This document shows, in pieces, positions 32,392 to 41,894 of a stretch of DNA of 64,000 bases (position 1 is its first letter; every line of letters begins with the position of its first letter). The DNA lies in contig NZ_CALPDH010000001.1 of assembly GCF_943193215.1 (NCBI RefSeq), positions 280,055-344,054 on the forward strand, read 5' to 3'. Under the pieces are notes generated by a model. The model was given only the letters and a program-made list of their open reading frames with translations, was not told where the DNA came from and made no database searches. The position numbers and the translations under genes were made by a program. The DNA comes from Acetatifactor aquisgranensis. Lineage in GTDB: Bacteria; Bacillota; Clostridia; Lachnospirales; Lachnospiraceae.

Positions 32392-34167
32392 ATGTACTAT
32401 TCGGAGACAATCGTGGAGGAGGTCAGGACGAGGAACGACATCGTGGAGGTAGTCTCAGGGTATGTGAGGCTGCAGAAAAAGGGCGGCCGCTACTGGGGAC
32501 TCTGCCCTTTCCACAATGAGAAATCACCCTCCTTTTCCGTAAACGGAGATATGCAGGTGTACCACTGTTTCGGCTGCGGGGCCGGCGGAAACGTATACAC
32601 TTTCGTGATGAATTATGAGAATTATTCTTTTCCGGAGGCGGTGCGGATGCTGGCGGAGCGGGCCGGAGTGGAGCTCCCTCAGGAAGAGGACTCCGGGGAG
32701 GCCAGAAGTAAGGAGAGCAGGCGGGCCAGGCTTCTGGCGGTGAACAAGGCGGCGGCGCAGTTCTTTTACTATCAGCTCCGCAGCCCCCACGGAGAAATCG
32801 GCTATCAGTATCTGAAGAAAAGGGAGCTTTCCGACGAGACCATGCACAGATTCGGCCTGGGCTTCGCGGGGAAGAACGGAGCCCATCTGGTGCAGTATCT
32901 GCGGAAAAAAGGCTTTGAGGACGAGCTGATACAGGAGGCGGGGCTGGCCAGACATTCCGAGAAAGACGGAGGGATGCTCAGCCAGTTCTGGAACAGGGTC
33001 ATGTACCCGATTCAGGATATCAACAACCGTGTCATCGGTTTCGGCGGCCGGGTGATGGGGGACGGTGAACCCAAGTACCTGAATTCGCCGGAGACCCCGG
33101 TGTTCGACAAGCGGCGCAATCTGTACGGCCTCAACTACGCAAGGCGGGCCAGGTGCGGCAACATCATACTCTGTGAGGGCTATATGGATGTCATCGCCAT
33201 GCACCAGGCAGGCTTCACCCAGGCGGTGGCCTCCCTGGGTACGGCTTTCACGGCGGAGCAGGCGGCTCTGCTGCGGCGGTATACGGAGAACGTGCTGTTA
33301 GCCTACGACAGCGACGGCGCGGGGGTGAAAGCGGCCCTGAGAGCCGTCGGCATCCTGCGGGAGGCAGGACTTACGGGGAAGATCATCAATATGCAGCCCT
33401 ACAAGGATCCGGATGAATTCATGAAAGGGCTGGGGAGAGAGGCCTTTGAGGAACGGATCGGCCAGGCGGAGAACAGCTTCTTCTTCGAGGTGCGGATACT
33501 GCAGGGGCAGTTCAACATGGAGGATCCGGAGGAGAAGACGAAATTCCACAGAGAAATTGCCAAAAAACTGTGCGAATTCTCCGAGGACGTGGAGCGGGAC
33601 AATTATCTCCAGGCAGTGGCCGAGAAATATTACATCGGTATTGAGAACCTGCGCAGGCTGGTAGCGCGCTACGCGGCCGGCACCGGCGGGGCGAAGCCCT
33701 TAGAGCGCCCCAAATCGGGTATACAATCTAAAAAAGACCCGGAGGAGAACGCAAAGCGGTCCCAGAGGCTCCTGATCACATGGATTTCGGGGGAGCCGAA
33801 GCTGTACGGCAAAATCAAAAAGTATATCTCCCCGGAGGACTTTACGGTGGAAATCTACCGCAAAGTGGCGGAGCGGCTATTCCCGGAGCTGGAAAAAGGA
33901 GAGATCAATCCCGGGGGCATCGTCAGTATGTTCGAGGACGGAGAGGAGCAGAAAGAGGCGGCGGCGCTTTTTTCCGCGCTTATCCCGAAGCTGGATACAC
34001 AGCAGGAGCGGGAGAAGGCCTTTCATGAAATCCTGCTTACCGTGAAAAAGAACAGTTACCAGTACCATCTCTCCCACATGGGAGCGGATGTAAGCGCCCT
34101 GGCCCGGGCCATTGAGGGCAAGAAAGCGCTGGAAGAGCTGGCAGGAACGCATATTTCCTTAGATTAA
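32392..34167 (+). CDS. dnaG: DNA primase
   Basis: ATG 32392 has GGGAGG five bases upstream. The 591-residue protein has the N-terminal zinc finger (CPFHNEKSPSF, then CFGCGAGGN, residues 38-66), the RNA polymerase domain with FGGRVMGDGEPKYLNSPET, the TOPRIM core CEGYMDVIAMHQAG and AYDSDGAG, and the C-terminal helicase-interaction region. The order dnaG-rpoD is conserved in bacteria. Confidence 0.96.
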   Translation: MYYSETIVEEVRTRNDIVEVVSGYVRLQKKGGRYWGLCPFHNEKSPSFSVNGDMQVYHCFGCGAGGNVYTFVMNYENYSFPEAVRMLAERAGVELPQEEDSGEARSKESRRARLLAVNKAAAQFFYYQLRSPHGEIGYQYLKKRELSDETMHRFGLGFAGKNGAHLVQYLRKKGFEDELIQEAGLARHSEKDGGMLSQFWNRVMYPIQDINNRVIGFGGRVMGDGEPKYLNSPETPVFDKRRNLYGLNYARRARCGNIILCEGYMDVIAMHQAGFTQAVASLGTAFTAEQAALLRRYTENVLLAYDSDGAGVKAALRAVGILREAGLTGKIINMQPYKDPDEFMKGLGREAFEERIGQAENSFFFEVRILQGQFNMEDPEEKTKFHREIAKKLCEFSEDVERDNYLQAVAEKYYIGIENLRRLVARYAAGTGGAKPLERPKSGIQSKKDPEENAKRSQRLLITWISGEPKLYGKIKKYISPEDFTVEIYRKVAERLFPELEKGEINPGGIVSMFEDGEEQKEAAALFSALIPKLDTQQEREKAFHEILLTVKKNSYQYHLSHMGADVSALARAIEGKKALEELAGTHISLD

Positions 34168-34243
34168 GGTAAAGATATTGGTAACTCTTAACAGTAAATC
34201 AAAAAGGGGAACGGATTTCCCGAGGAAGGATGGAAACTTTACA

Positions 34244-35353
34244 ATGGATGAAAACACACGGGCAAAGTTTGAAGAGAAGGTGAAAGAACTTCTCAATATG
34301 GCCAAAAAGAAGAAGAACGTGCTGGAGTATCAGGAAATCAGCGACTTTTTTGCGGACATGCCTTTGGAAGAAGAGCAGTTTGAGAGGATTCTGGACGCCC
34401 TGGAACAGAACAATGTGGACGTGCTGCGCATCACCGAGGACGAGGCCGATGTGGAGGAGATTATCCTCTCGGACGAGGACGACGTGGATGTGGAGAATCT
34501 GGATTTGTCTATTCCGGACGGAATCAGCCTTGAGGATCCTGTGCGCATGTACTTAAAGGAAATCGGCAAGGTGCCCCTGCTCTCCGCGGAGGAGGAAATC
34601 GAGCTGGCCAAGAAGATGGAGCTGGGGGACGAGGACTCCAAGAAGCGCCTGGCTGAGGCGAACCTGCGTCTGGTGGTCAGCATAGCGAAGCGGTATGTAG
34701 GCCGGGGGATGCTTTTCCTGGATCTGATTCAGGAGGGCAATCTGGGCCTGATTAAGGCTGTGGAAAAGTTCGACTACCGCAAGGGCTATAAATTCTCCAC
34801 CTACGCCACCTGGTGGATTCGTCAGGCCATCACCAGGGCCATCGCGGATCAGGCCAGGACCATCCGCATCCCGGTGCATATGGTGGAGACCATCAACAAA
34901 CTGATCAGAGTCAGCAGGCAGCTGCTCCAGGAGCTGGGGCGTGAACCGACCCCGGAGGAAATCGCGGAGGAGATGAATATGCCAGCGGACCGGGTGCGGG
35001 AGATTCTGAAGATCAGCCAGGAGCCGGTGTCCATGGAGACTCCTATCGGCGAGGAGGAGGACAGTCACCTGGGAGATTTCATTGAGGACGATAAGGTGCC
35101 GGTGCCCGCGGACGCGGCGGCGTTCACCTTGCTGAAGGAATCCCTGGTGGAGGTGCTGGGGACGCTTACCGAGAGGGAGCAGAAAGTGCTTCGCCTGCGG
35201 TTCGGCCTGGACGACGGCAGGGCCCGTACCCTGGAAGAGGTGGGAAAGGAATTCAATGTGACCCGTGAGCGCATCCGCCAGATTGAGGCGAAGGCGCTGC
35301 GCAAGCTGCGCCATCCCAGCCGCAGCAGAAAGCTGAAGGATTATCTGGACTGA
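34244..35353 (+). CDS. rpoD: Primary sigma factor RNA polymerase RpoD (sigma-A)
   Basis: The start is taken at ATG 34244 (begins MDENTRAKFEEKV), the usual N-terminus in this group; an in-frame TTG at 34178 has no good site. The 369-residue protein has region 1.2 (DPVRMYLKEIGKVPLLS), region 2 (FLDLIQEGNLGLIKAV, FSTYATWWIRQAI), region 3 and region 4 (EVGKEFNVTRERIRQIEAKA). It recognises the TTGACA/TATAAT promoters noted elsewhere in the window. The stop overlaps the trmK start. Confidence 0.96.
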   Translation: MDENTRAKFEEKVKELLNMAKKKKNVLEYQEISDFFADMPLEEEQFERILDALEQNNVDVLRITEDEADVEEIILSDEDDVDVENLDLSIPDGISLEDPVRMYLKEIGKVPLLSAEEEIELAKKMELGDEDSKKRLAEANLRLVVSIAKRYVGRGMLFLDLIQEGNLGLIKAVEKFDYRKGYKFSTYATWWIRQAITRAIADQARTIRIPVHMVETINKLIRVSRQLLQELGREPTPEEIAEEMNMPADRVREILKISQEPVSMETPIGEEEDSHLGDFIEDDKVPVPADAAAFTLLKESLVEVLGTLTEREQKVLRLRFGLDDGRARTLEEVGKEFNVTRERIRQIEAKALRKLRHPSRSRKLKDYLD

Positions 35354-36096
35354 TGGAGAGGCGGGTACAGGAGGGCGGTGTGGCGCTGTCCGCGCGTCTT
35401 CAGATGCTGGCAGACATGGTGACGCCGGGAAGCAGGCTGGTGGACGTGGGCTGCGACCATGGTTTTCTGTCCGTCTATCTGGTGCAGAAAGGCATCTGCC
35501 CTGAAGCGATTGCCATGGACGTACGCCAGGGGCCGCTTGCGGGGGCCAGGCGGCATGTGAAGGAATATGGGCTCGGGGATTACATATCTTTAAGGCTGTC
35601 GGACGGGCTTAAGGCATACAGGGCAGGAGAGGCCGACGCCCTGGTCTGTGCCGGTATGGGCGGCAGGCTTATGGAGCGGATTCTGCGGGAGGGGAGGAGC
35701 CAGGCGGCGCAGCTGCGGGAGGTAATCGCGCAGCCCCAGTCGGAGATTCCCCGGTTTCGGGCATTCCTGCGGGAGACAGGCTTCCTGGTGACGGAAGAAG
35801 CGGCGGTCTGCGAGGAGGGAAAGTATTATTTTGCTATGAAAGCAAGGCCCGCGGGGCCCGGTCAGGAGCGGACGGAGGAAAGCGAAGAGCAGCTGCGTCT
35901 GTACGATTTGTTCGGGGAATTTTTGCTAAAAGACAGGCATCCGGTGCTTTTGGCTTACTTGCGGCAGCGGGAGGCGTATCTGAGAGGGCTTGCGGACTCC
36001 CTGAAAGCGGCTGGCTCCTCCAGGGCCGGAGGACGGCTGGAAGAGGTGCGGGAAGAACTTGCGCGGACGGAGAGGGCGCTGGCCTATAAAAAATGA
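35353..36096 (+). CDS. trmK: tRNA (adenine-22-N1) methyltransferase, TrmK family
   Basis: The 247-residue protein has the methyltransferase motif LVDVGCDHGFLSVYL near residue 28 and the family motif CAGMGGRLMERIL near residue 98, then AQPQSE. It methylates A22 of certain tRNAs, and in Firmicutes it lies next to rpoD as here. It starts in an ATGA overlap with rpoD. Confidence 0.88.
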   Translation: MERRVQEGGVALSARLQMLADMVTPGSRLVDVGCDHGFLSVYLVQKGICPEAIAMDVRQGPLAGARRHVKEYGLGDYISLRLSDGLKAYRAGEADALVCAGMGGRLMERILREGRSQAAQLREVIAQPQSEIPRFRAFLRETGFLVTEEAAVCEEGKYYFAMKARPAGPGQERTEESEEQLRLYDLFGEFLLKDRHPVLLAYLRQREAYLRGLADSLKAAGSSRAGGRLEEVREELARTERALAYKK

Positions 36097-36110
36097 AAGG
36101 AAGGGCGGAT

Positions 36111-37766
36111 ATGGTTACGATTACGATTCACGGAGAACAGAAGCAGGTAGAGCAGGGGACCACGTATGAAGCTATTGCGGCGGAATATCAGAAAGAGTAC
36201 GACGGCACAATCGCGCTGGTGTCCGCGAACGGCAAAATCCGGGAGCTATTCAAGAAAGTCACCAGGGACTGCACGATTGAATTTTTCACCCTGAAAGACA
36301 GCGTCGGTCATAAATCTTATTTACGTGCCGCCAAGATGCTGTTTCTCAAGGGGCTTAACGATGTGTTCGGGGAAGAGGCCGCCAGAAAGAGCTGCGTGGA
36401 ATTCTCCATAGGCCGGGGACTCTATGTCAACGCCTGCGGGACGGTGGAGGCCACGGCCAGGAACGCGGAGAGAATCAAGGACAGGATGCGGCAGCTGGTG
36501 GAGGCGAAGACGCCTTTCATGAAGAAGTCCTATTCTCTGGATGACGCCATAGAGCTTTTCCGTAAAAAGGGCATGGAGGACAAAGTGAAGCTGTTCCGCT
36601 TCCGGATGGGTTCCACGGTGAATGTGTACGAAATAGAGGGGTATTATGATTATTATTACGGATATATGCTTCCCGATGCCGGTTACATAAAGTGGTTCGA
36701 TGTACTTCCCTACGAGGAAGGTTTCATGCTGGTGCTGCCTTCTGAGTCGAACCCTACTGTGATGGAGCCTTTTGTGGAGAGCAGGAAACTATTCGACACC
36801 ATGGAGAACGCCAAGAAATGGGGCAGGACGGCAGGCATCGAGACGGTGGGGGATTTGAACGAGCAGATTTGCAGGGGCTCCGTCAGCGACCTGATTCTGG
36901 TACAGGAGGCGAAGCAGGAGAGGATTATCGGCGAGATCGCAAAGGATATCGCCAGCGAAGGGAATGTGAAGTTCGTCATGATCGCAGGCCCCTCCTCCTC
37001 CGGCAAGACCAGCTTTTCCCACAGGCTTTCCATCCAGCTGCGGACTTTGGGCAAGGTGCCCCATCCGATTGCCCTGGACAATTATTTCGTGAACAGGGAA
37101 CAGACCCCCAGGGACGAGAAAGGGGACTACAATTTCGAGTGCCTGGAGGCCATAGACGTGAAGCTGTTCAATGAGAACATGGTCAGTCTCCTGGCAGGGG
37201 AGAGAGTGGAGATGCCGTCTTTCAATTTCAAGACAGGACAGCGGGAGTACAGAGGCGATTTCCTGCAGCTGAAAGAGGATGACATTCTTGTAATAGAAGG
37301 GATTCACGGCCTGAACGAGAAGATGTCCTATGCCCTGCCGGAGGAGAGCAAGTACAAAATCTACATCAGCGCCCTGACGACGCTGAATATCGACGCCCAC
37401 AACAGGATTCCCACCACGGACGGCAGGCTGCTGCGCAGGATGGTCAGAGACGCCCGCACCAGGGGCTCCAGCGCCCAGAGGACGATCCAGATGTGGCCCT
37501 CCGTGCGCAGGGGCGAGGAGGAGAACATCTTCCCGTTCCAGGAGGAGGCCGACGCCATGTTCAATTCTGCGCTGGTGTATGAACTGGCAATGCTCAAGAC
37601 TTTCGCGGAGCCTTTGCTGTTCCAGATTCCCAAGGGGGATCCTGAGTACTACGAGGCCAAGAGGCTCCTCAAGTTCCTGGACTATTTCCTGGGCGTGCCC
37701 AGCGAGAGCCTGCCGGGTAATTCCATCTGCCGGGAATTTGTGGGCGGGAGCTGCTTTAATGTATGA
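36111..37766 (+). CDS. Nucleoside (uridine-type) kinase with threonyl-tRNA-synthetase-like N-terminus
   Basis: ATG 36111 is preferred because GGAAGGGCGG precedes it; an ATG at 36093 overlaps the previous stop but has no site. The 551-residue protein has a TGS-like domain (residues 1-60), a tRNA-SAD-like domain, and from about residue 280 a phosphoribulokinase/uridine kinase domain with the P-loop AGPSSSGKTSFSH and EGIHGLNE. This fused form is common in clostridia. It probably phosphorylates a nucleoside; the N-terminal domains may regulate it. Confidence 0.85.
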   Translation: MVTITIHGEQKQVEQGTTYEAIAAEYQKEYDGTIALVSANGKIRELFKKVTRDCTIEFFTLKDSVGHKSYLRAAKMLFLKGLNDVFGEEAARKSCVEFSIGRGLYVNACGTVEATARNAERIKDRMRQLVEAKTPFMKKSYSLDDAIELFRKKGMEDKVKLFRFRMGSTVNVYEIEGYYDYYYGYMLPDAGYIKWFDVLPYEEGFMLVLPSESNPTVMEPFVESRKLFDTMENAKKWGRTAGIETVGDLNEQICRGSVSDLILVQEAKQERIIGEIAKDIASEGNVKFVMIAGPSSSGKTSFSHRLSIQLRTLGKVPHPIALDNYFVNREQTPRDEKGDYNFECLEAIDVKLFNENMVSLLAGERVEMPSFNFKTGQREYRGDFLQLKEDDILVIEGIHGLNEKMSYALPEESKYKIYISALTTLNIDAHNRIPTTDGRLLRRMVRDARTRGSSAQRTIQMWPSVRRGEEENIFPFQEEADAMFNSALVYELAMLKTFAEPLLFQIPKGDPEYYEAKRLLKFLDYFLGVPSESLPGNSICREFVGGSCFNV

Positions 37767-37795
37767 CGCGTAAACGCATAATTGCGACTTTGCTC

Positions 37796-37824
37796 TTGTT
37801 TTTTGGGAATACGGTTGTTATAAT
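37796..37824 (+). promoter_or_regulatory. rnpB promoter
   Basis: TTGTTT, a 17-base spacer and TATAAT, about 50 bases before the mature RNA 5' end. The -10 is good and the -35 fair. Confidence 0.5.
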
Positions 37825-37873
37825 AGTTCTTATATAATAGAATCCGCTTGTTGATTCTGTTATAGTCTAAAAC

Positions 37874-38251
37874 GGTGAGTAGGATAAACAATCGCGCCTG
37901 CCTGGGCATAGCCCCGGGCGGGTGAGGAAAGTCCGGGCTTCACAGGGCAGGATGCCGGATAACGTCCGGTGGAGGCGACTCCAAGGCCAGTGCAACAGAA
38001 AGATACAGCAGGGAATCGGGCTTGCTCTGATTCCCTGTAATGGTGGAAAGGCAGTGTAAGAGACTACCGTCCGTCCGGTAACGGGCGGAGCCATGTAAAC
38101 CCCATCCGAAGCAAGACCAGAATGAGAGCGACAGGCTTGCCCGGCCTGCTTTCAGGTAGGTCGCTGGACGCGGCTGGCAACAGCCGTGCAAGATAGATGA
38201 TTGTTCCGTACGATAGTACACGACAGAACCCGGCTTATCGTCCTGCTCACC
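37874..38251 (+). ncRNA. rnpB: RNase P RNA
   Basis: The 378-base RNA begins GGTGAGTAGGA and ends TCCTGCTCACC, which pair to form P1. It contains the universally conserved GAGGAAAGTCCGGGC near the 5' side and ACAGAACCCGGCTTAT near the 3' side, which form P4, and a long P8-P12 region between. It cleaves the 5' leader of precursor tRNAs. A run of six T follows at 38254, so P1 may double as terminator. This accounts for the gene-free stretch 37767-38370. Confidence 0.95.
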
Positions 38252-38299
38252 ATTTTTTGAAAATTTCTGAATCAAATTTTCTTATTTTCTGGAAATCAA

Positions 38300-38328
38300 T
38301 TGAAAATATCACGAAACTATGATAGGAT
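38300..38328 (+). promoter_or_regulatory. pyrE promoter
   Basis: TTGAAA, a 17-base spacer and TAGGAT, 42 bases before the pyrE start. Confidence 0.45.
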
Positions 38329-38370
38329 AAGTAAGGATAACAGGCTCGTTTACAGGAGGGTTCTATATAG

Positions 38371-39045
38371 ATGGAACAATATAAGCAGGACTTTATTGAA
38401 TTTATGGTGGATAGCAATGCGCTTAAATTCGGTTCGTTTACCTTAAAAAGCGGCAGGCAGTCCCCCTTTTTCATGAACGCGGGTTCTTATGTGACCGGGA
38501 CTCAGCTGAGGAAGCTGGGAGAGTATTATGCCAGGGCCATTCATGAAAAGTATGGGGATGATTTCGACGTACTGTTCGGACCGGCCTATAAGGGGATTCC
38601 CCTGAGCGTAGCCGCGGCCATGGCCTACAGTGAGCTCTACGGCAAGGACGTGCGCTACTGTTCCAACCGCAAGGAAGCCAAGGACCACGGTGATGCGGGC
38701 ATTTTGCTGGGAAGCGGCATGAAAGACGGCGACAGAGTCGTGATCATAGAGGATGTGACCACTTCCGGGAAGTCCATAGAGGAGACATACCCCATTATTA
38801 CCGCCCAGGCAAAAGTGGAGATCAAGGGGCTGATGGTATCCCTGAACCGTATGGAGAAAGGGCCGGCCGGAAAGGGGAGCGCGCTGGATGAAATCAGGGA
38901 GCGCTATCATATAGAGGCTGCCGCTATCGTGACCATGCAGGAGGTAGTGGAGCATCTGTACAACAGACCGTATAAAGGACAGGTTTACATCGATGACGCC
39001 GCAAAGGCAGCCATAGATGAGTACTATAAGGTGTATGGAGCATAA
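38371..39045 (+). CDS. pyrE: Orotate phosphoribosyltransferase
   Basis: The 224-residue protein has the PRPP-binding loop VVIIEDVTTSGKS near residue 123, the FGPAYKGIPL block near residue 69 and YCSNRKEAKDHGD, all diagnostic of PyrE. It converts orotate and PRPP into OMP in pyrimidine synthesis. It stands apart from other pyr genes, with its own promoter. Confidence 0.95.
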   Translation: MEQYKQDFIEFMVDSNALKFGSFTLKSGRQSPFFMNAGSYVTGTQLRKLGEYYARAIHEKYGDDFDVLFGPAYKGIPLSVAAAMAYSELYGKDVRYCSNRKEAKDHGDAGILLGSGMKDGDRVVIIEDVTTSGKSIEETYPIITAQAKVEIKGLMVSLNRMEKGPAGKGSALDEIRERYHIEAAAIVTMQEVVEHLYNRPYKGQVYIDDAAKAAIDEYYKVYGA

Positions 39046-39090
39046 TAGGCGGCGGGACGTCAGGGCGCCTGGAAAGAAGGGAGCGGATTT

Positions 39091-39243
39091 ATGAGCGAGA
39101 AGATATATAAAGTAATGAGGGGAGCGGGCGCGACCTGCATTACCATGGGAGTGATTTCCCTGGTAGTAGGAATCGTGTCGGGTATTCTGATGATTATCAG
39201 CGGAGCGAAGCTGATTGCGGGGAAGTCCAAAATCATATTCTAA
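39091..39243 (+). CDS. Small membrane protein, 50 aa
   Basis: ATG 39091 behind AAGAAGGGAG opens a 50-residue frame with a basic N-terminus and one long hydrophobic segment (ITMGVISLVVGIVSGILMI), ending in a Lys-rich tail. It lies 45 bases after pyrE. No family recognised; single-span peptides of this kind are often membrane regulators. Confidence 0.6.
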   Translation: MSEKIYKVMRGAGATCITMGVISLVVGIVSGILMIISGAKLIAGKSKIIF

Positions 39244-39313
39244 GCAAGGAGCAGCTGGCGGGCATTTCCTAAGAGGGGACAGACCTTTTTGGGGAGTGCC
39301 CTTTAGAGTTTAT

Positions 39314-39409
39314 ACTGCTTAATGATTTTACCTGCCGTGAAACCAGACTGTATAACGCTGACTGGTTCCATCGCATGATTACATTAGGCAGTATTCGGCG
39401 TTATACAGT
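39314..39409. other. Interlocking inverted repeats in the leader of the 39414 gene
   Basis: ACTGTATAACGC (39347-39358) is exactly complementary to GCGTTATACAGT (39398-39409), and ACTGCTTAATG (39314-39324) to CATTAGGCAGT (39382-39392) with one mismatch. The two pairings cross each other, so they would form a pseudoknot or alternative structures just before the gene start. The rest of the 170-base gap holds nothing I recognise. Confidence 0.4.
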
Positions 39410-39413
39410 ATAT

Positions 39414-39737
39414 ATGAAGAAAAGAAAAGGATTCATTTTTACAGATAAAAAGCATTCAAACCGGGCCGTCATGGCCACGATTCTGGGAGTCATCAGCCTG
39501 GGGTCACTGGGCCTCATGGTGTTTCTTTCCTACCGGAATGAGGGAAATGTGGGAGCGGGCTTCGGGGTGGGAGCCCTGCTTGCCGTGCTCTATTCTACCA
39601 TCGGGCTGATACTGGGGCTGGTGACCGTACAGGAGAAAGAGTACTACAGGTTCTTTCCGGCGCTGGGAATCCTGCTGAACCTGGCGGCGCTGGTGAGTAT
39701 CGGTTTGATTGTATACGCAGGAGGGAGTCTGCAATGA
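39414..39737 (+). CDS. Small three-span membrane protein (DUF6142-like)
   Basis: The start is taken at ATG 39414 (begins MKKRKGFIFTDKKHSNRAVM). The 107-residue protein has a Lys-rich start and three hydrophobic segments (residues 20-40, 50-70, 80-102). It overlaps the start of the peptidase gene by four bases, so the two are translated together. Function unknown. Confidence 0.6.
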   Translation: MKKRKGFIFTDKKHSNRAVMATILGVISLGSLGLMVFLSYRNEGNVGAGFGVGALLAVLYSTIGLILGLVTVQEKEYYRFFPALGILLNLAALVSIGLIVYAGGSLQ

Positions 39738-41809
39738 GCGGAACAGAGATTATAGAAGAGCGGTACGGGCTGGTGACGGACAGAATCCGGGAGATTTCCG
39801 AGGAGCATTTCGGGGATGAGAAACTGGAGGCTTTCTTTTCATCCTGCGCGGAATTTCTCCTGATGATTGATGATACAGTGAGCTTTCTGGCAGAGGGCGG
39901 CGTGGAGAAAGCGCGGATCGAGGAACTTGCGGAGAGGAACCGGTCGCTGTACGCGGATATCCTGCCGGAGCACTACGGGGAGAGCTATGGGAATCCCGGC
40001 TATGCAGTGCAGGAGCTGGGGGAGGAGCTGGGTGCGCTGCTTTCGTTCCTGTATACGGAGCTGCGCAGCCTGATTGGGTTTGCCTATGAGGGCAGACTGG
40101 AGGAACTGGTCATCCGCATGGAACTGTTCGTGGAAATCTACACGGTCTTTGTATATGCGGCGGACCAGAAAGAAGGACGCCCCTCCGCCAGGGAGATAAA
40201 GGATATCATTTACTGGTTCGTCAGCGACTATGCCGACATGGCGGCCCGGAGGAGGATAGAGGAGCAGGTATCTCCCCACGGCTTTGCGGTGCGCAGAATC
40301 ATGGAGAGCGATCTGACGGATGTGAGATATCTGTACAGCTATGGGGAGTATGTGGGCGTCAACGAGCTGGAGACAGCCAGATTCCTGGCGGGGGTGCCTG
40401 AGGAGACTATCGCTACCATGGCGGATACTTACACAGAGGGATACCGCATGGGATTTGAGGCCACGGGGGTGGACCTTTCAAAAAAGGGTATGGTGACGCT
40501 GGGCTATCAGATCGGCTTTGAGAGGATGCTGCGCCGCGCCGTGGAGAATTTCGAGAAGATGGGGCTTAAGTCCGCGGCCTGCCGCGCCGCCAGCAGCGTC
40601 CTGGACAACAGAGGCGCCAGCAGACGCACGAAAAACGGCTTCAGCGGCGGGAGCCCGAATCCCCAGTTTGAATATGACCACAAAGACGACAAAGCGATAT
40701 TTTTTGATAAAAATTATGTGAACCGGAAACTGGAGGCCGTCAGGACCGCCAGCGAGAAATGGAAAGCGCAGCTGAGAGACTGCGCGGGGCCTGCCATCGT
40801 GGAGACTTTCGGGGAGGCGGATTTTATGCCGGCGACATGCAAAGAGGCAATCCGGCTTTCCGGAGAACAGGAACGCCTGTGGGTGGAGTATGTGGCAAAA
40901 GCAGGCATGCTCGGCAGAGAATATACGCCGGAGGAGGAGACCAGCTTCACCATCATCGCGTTCCCTGTGCCGGAAATCGGGCCTGTGTTCGAGGAGCTGT
41001 TCCGGGAGACCATCCGCATCAATACATTGGACTATCTGCTGTACCGCAGAGTGCAGCAGACATTGATCGACGCGCTCAATACGGCGGACTATTGTGAAAT
41101 CAAAGGCAGGGGAGCTAACCGCACGGATTTGAAAGTGAATCTTTACAAGCTGGAGAATCCTGAGAAAGAGACGATTTTTGAGAACTGTGTGGCGGATGTG
41201 AATATTCCTGTGGGAGAGGTGTTCACGTCGCCGGTGCTGCAGGGGACGGAAGGGCTGCTTCATGTGACCAGGGCTTTCTTAAAAGGGCTGGAGTACAGGG
41301 AACTGGCGATTACGTTCAAGGACGGCATGATTCAGGAGTACTCCTGCCGGAACTTCGGGACCGAGGAGGAGAACCGGAACTTTATCTACGAAAATATCCT
41401 GGCCCGCCACGCCACGCTGCCCATGGGAGAGTTCGCAATCGGCACCAACACAACGGCCTATGTGGCGGCAAAGCGGCTGGGAGTGGAAGCGAAGCTGCCC
41501 GTCCTGATCGCGGAGAAGATGGGGCCTCATTTCGCGGTGGGAGATACCTGCTATTCCCATTCGGAGGATACAAGGGTATACAATCCGGACGGCAGGGAAA
41601 TCGTGGCAAAGGACAATGAGGTGTCGAGACGGCGCCATGAGAATCCCATGGAGGCGTACTGCAACTGCCACACGGACATCACCATTCCCTATGATGAGCT
41701 GGGAGAGCTGACGGCGGTCAGAAAGGACGGCAGCCGCATCTGCATCATAAAAGACAGCCGCTTCGTGCTGCCCGGCTGCGAGGAGCTGAACAGGGCTTTT
41801 GAGGCATAG
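39734..41809 (+). CDS. M29-family metallo-aminopeptidase with long N-terminal extension
   Basis: The last 350 or so residues contain the M29 landmarks: EGLLHVTRAFLKGLEYREL, a GTEEENRNFIYENILARHA stretch with metal ligands, GEFAIGTNTTAYV, and MGPHFAVGDTCYSHSED. M29 enzymes are about 400 residues; this one has 691. The first 300 are helical and acidic and match nothing I recognise. It may be a peptidase with a built-in regulatory or substrate-selection domain. It is coupled to the small membrane protein upstream. Confidence 0.75.
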   Translation: MSGTEIIEERYGLVTDRIREISEEHFGDEKLEAFFSSCAEFLLMIDDTVSFLAEGGVEKARIEELAERNRSLYADILPEHYGESYGNPGYAVQELGEELGALLSFLYTELRSLIGFAYEGRLEELVIRMELFVEIYTVFVYAADQKEGRPSAREIKDIIYWFVSDYADMAARRRIEEQVSPHGFAVRRIMESDLTDVRYLYSYGEYVGVNELETARFLAGVPEETIATMADTYTEGYRMGFEATGVDLSKKGMVTLGYQIGFERMLRRAVENFEKMGLKSAACRAASSVLDNRGASRRTKNGFSGGSPNPQFEYDHKDDKAIFFDKNYVNRKLEAVRTASEKWKAQLRDCAGPAIVETFGEADFMPATCKEAIRLSGEQERLWVEYVAKAGMLGREYTPEEETSFTIIAFPVPEIGPVFEELFRETIRINTLDYLLYRRVQQTLIDALNTADYCEIKGRGANRTDLKVNLYKLENPEKETIFENCVADVNIPVGEVFTSPVLQGTEGLLHVTRAFLKGLEYRELAITFKDGMIQEYSCRNFGTEEENRNFIYENILARHATLPMGEFAIGTNTTAYVAAKRLGVEAKLPVLIAEKMGPHFAVGDTCYSHSEDTRVYNPDGREIVAKDNEVSRRRHENPMEAYCNCHTDITIPYDELGELTAVRKDGSRICIIKDSRFVLPGCEELNRAFEA

Positions 41810-41894
41810 CATGTATTTCGGAAAATAGTGGTTGCACGGAAAGCTAATCTTTAGTAAACTTAAAAAGAAAGGCAGAGTCCTTAAGGAGGAATAT

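Noticed and set aside
39375..39413. Earlier ATG for the small membrane protein at 39375
   Set aside because: It would start within the inverted repeat structure with no ribosome binding site; ATG 39414 is more plausible.
41810..41894. Purine riboswitch or PurR box upstream of purE
   Set aside because: The 85-base leader is too short for a purine aptamer, and no conserved riboswitch core or PurBox-like repeat is visible.
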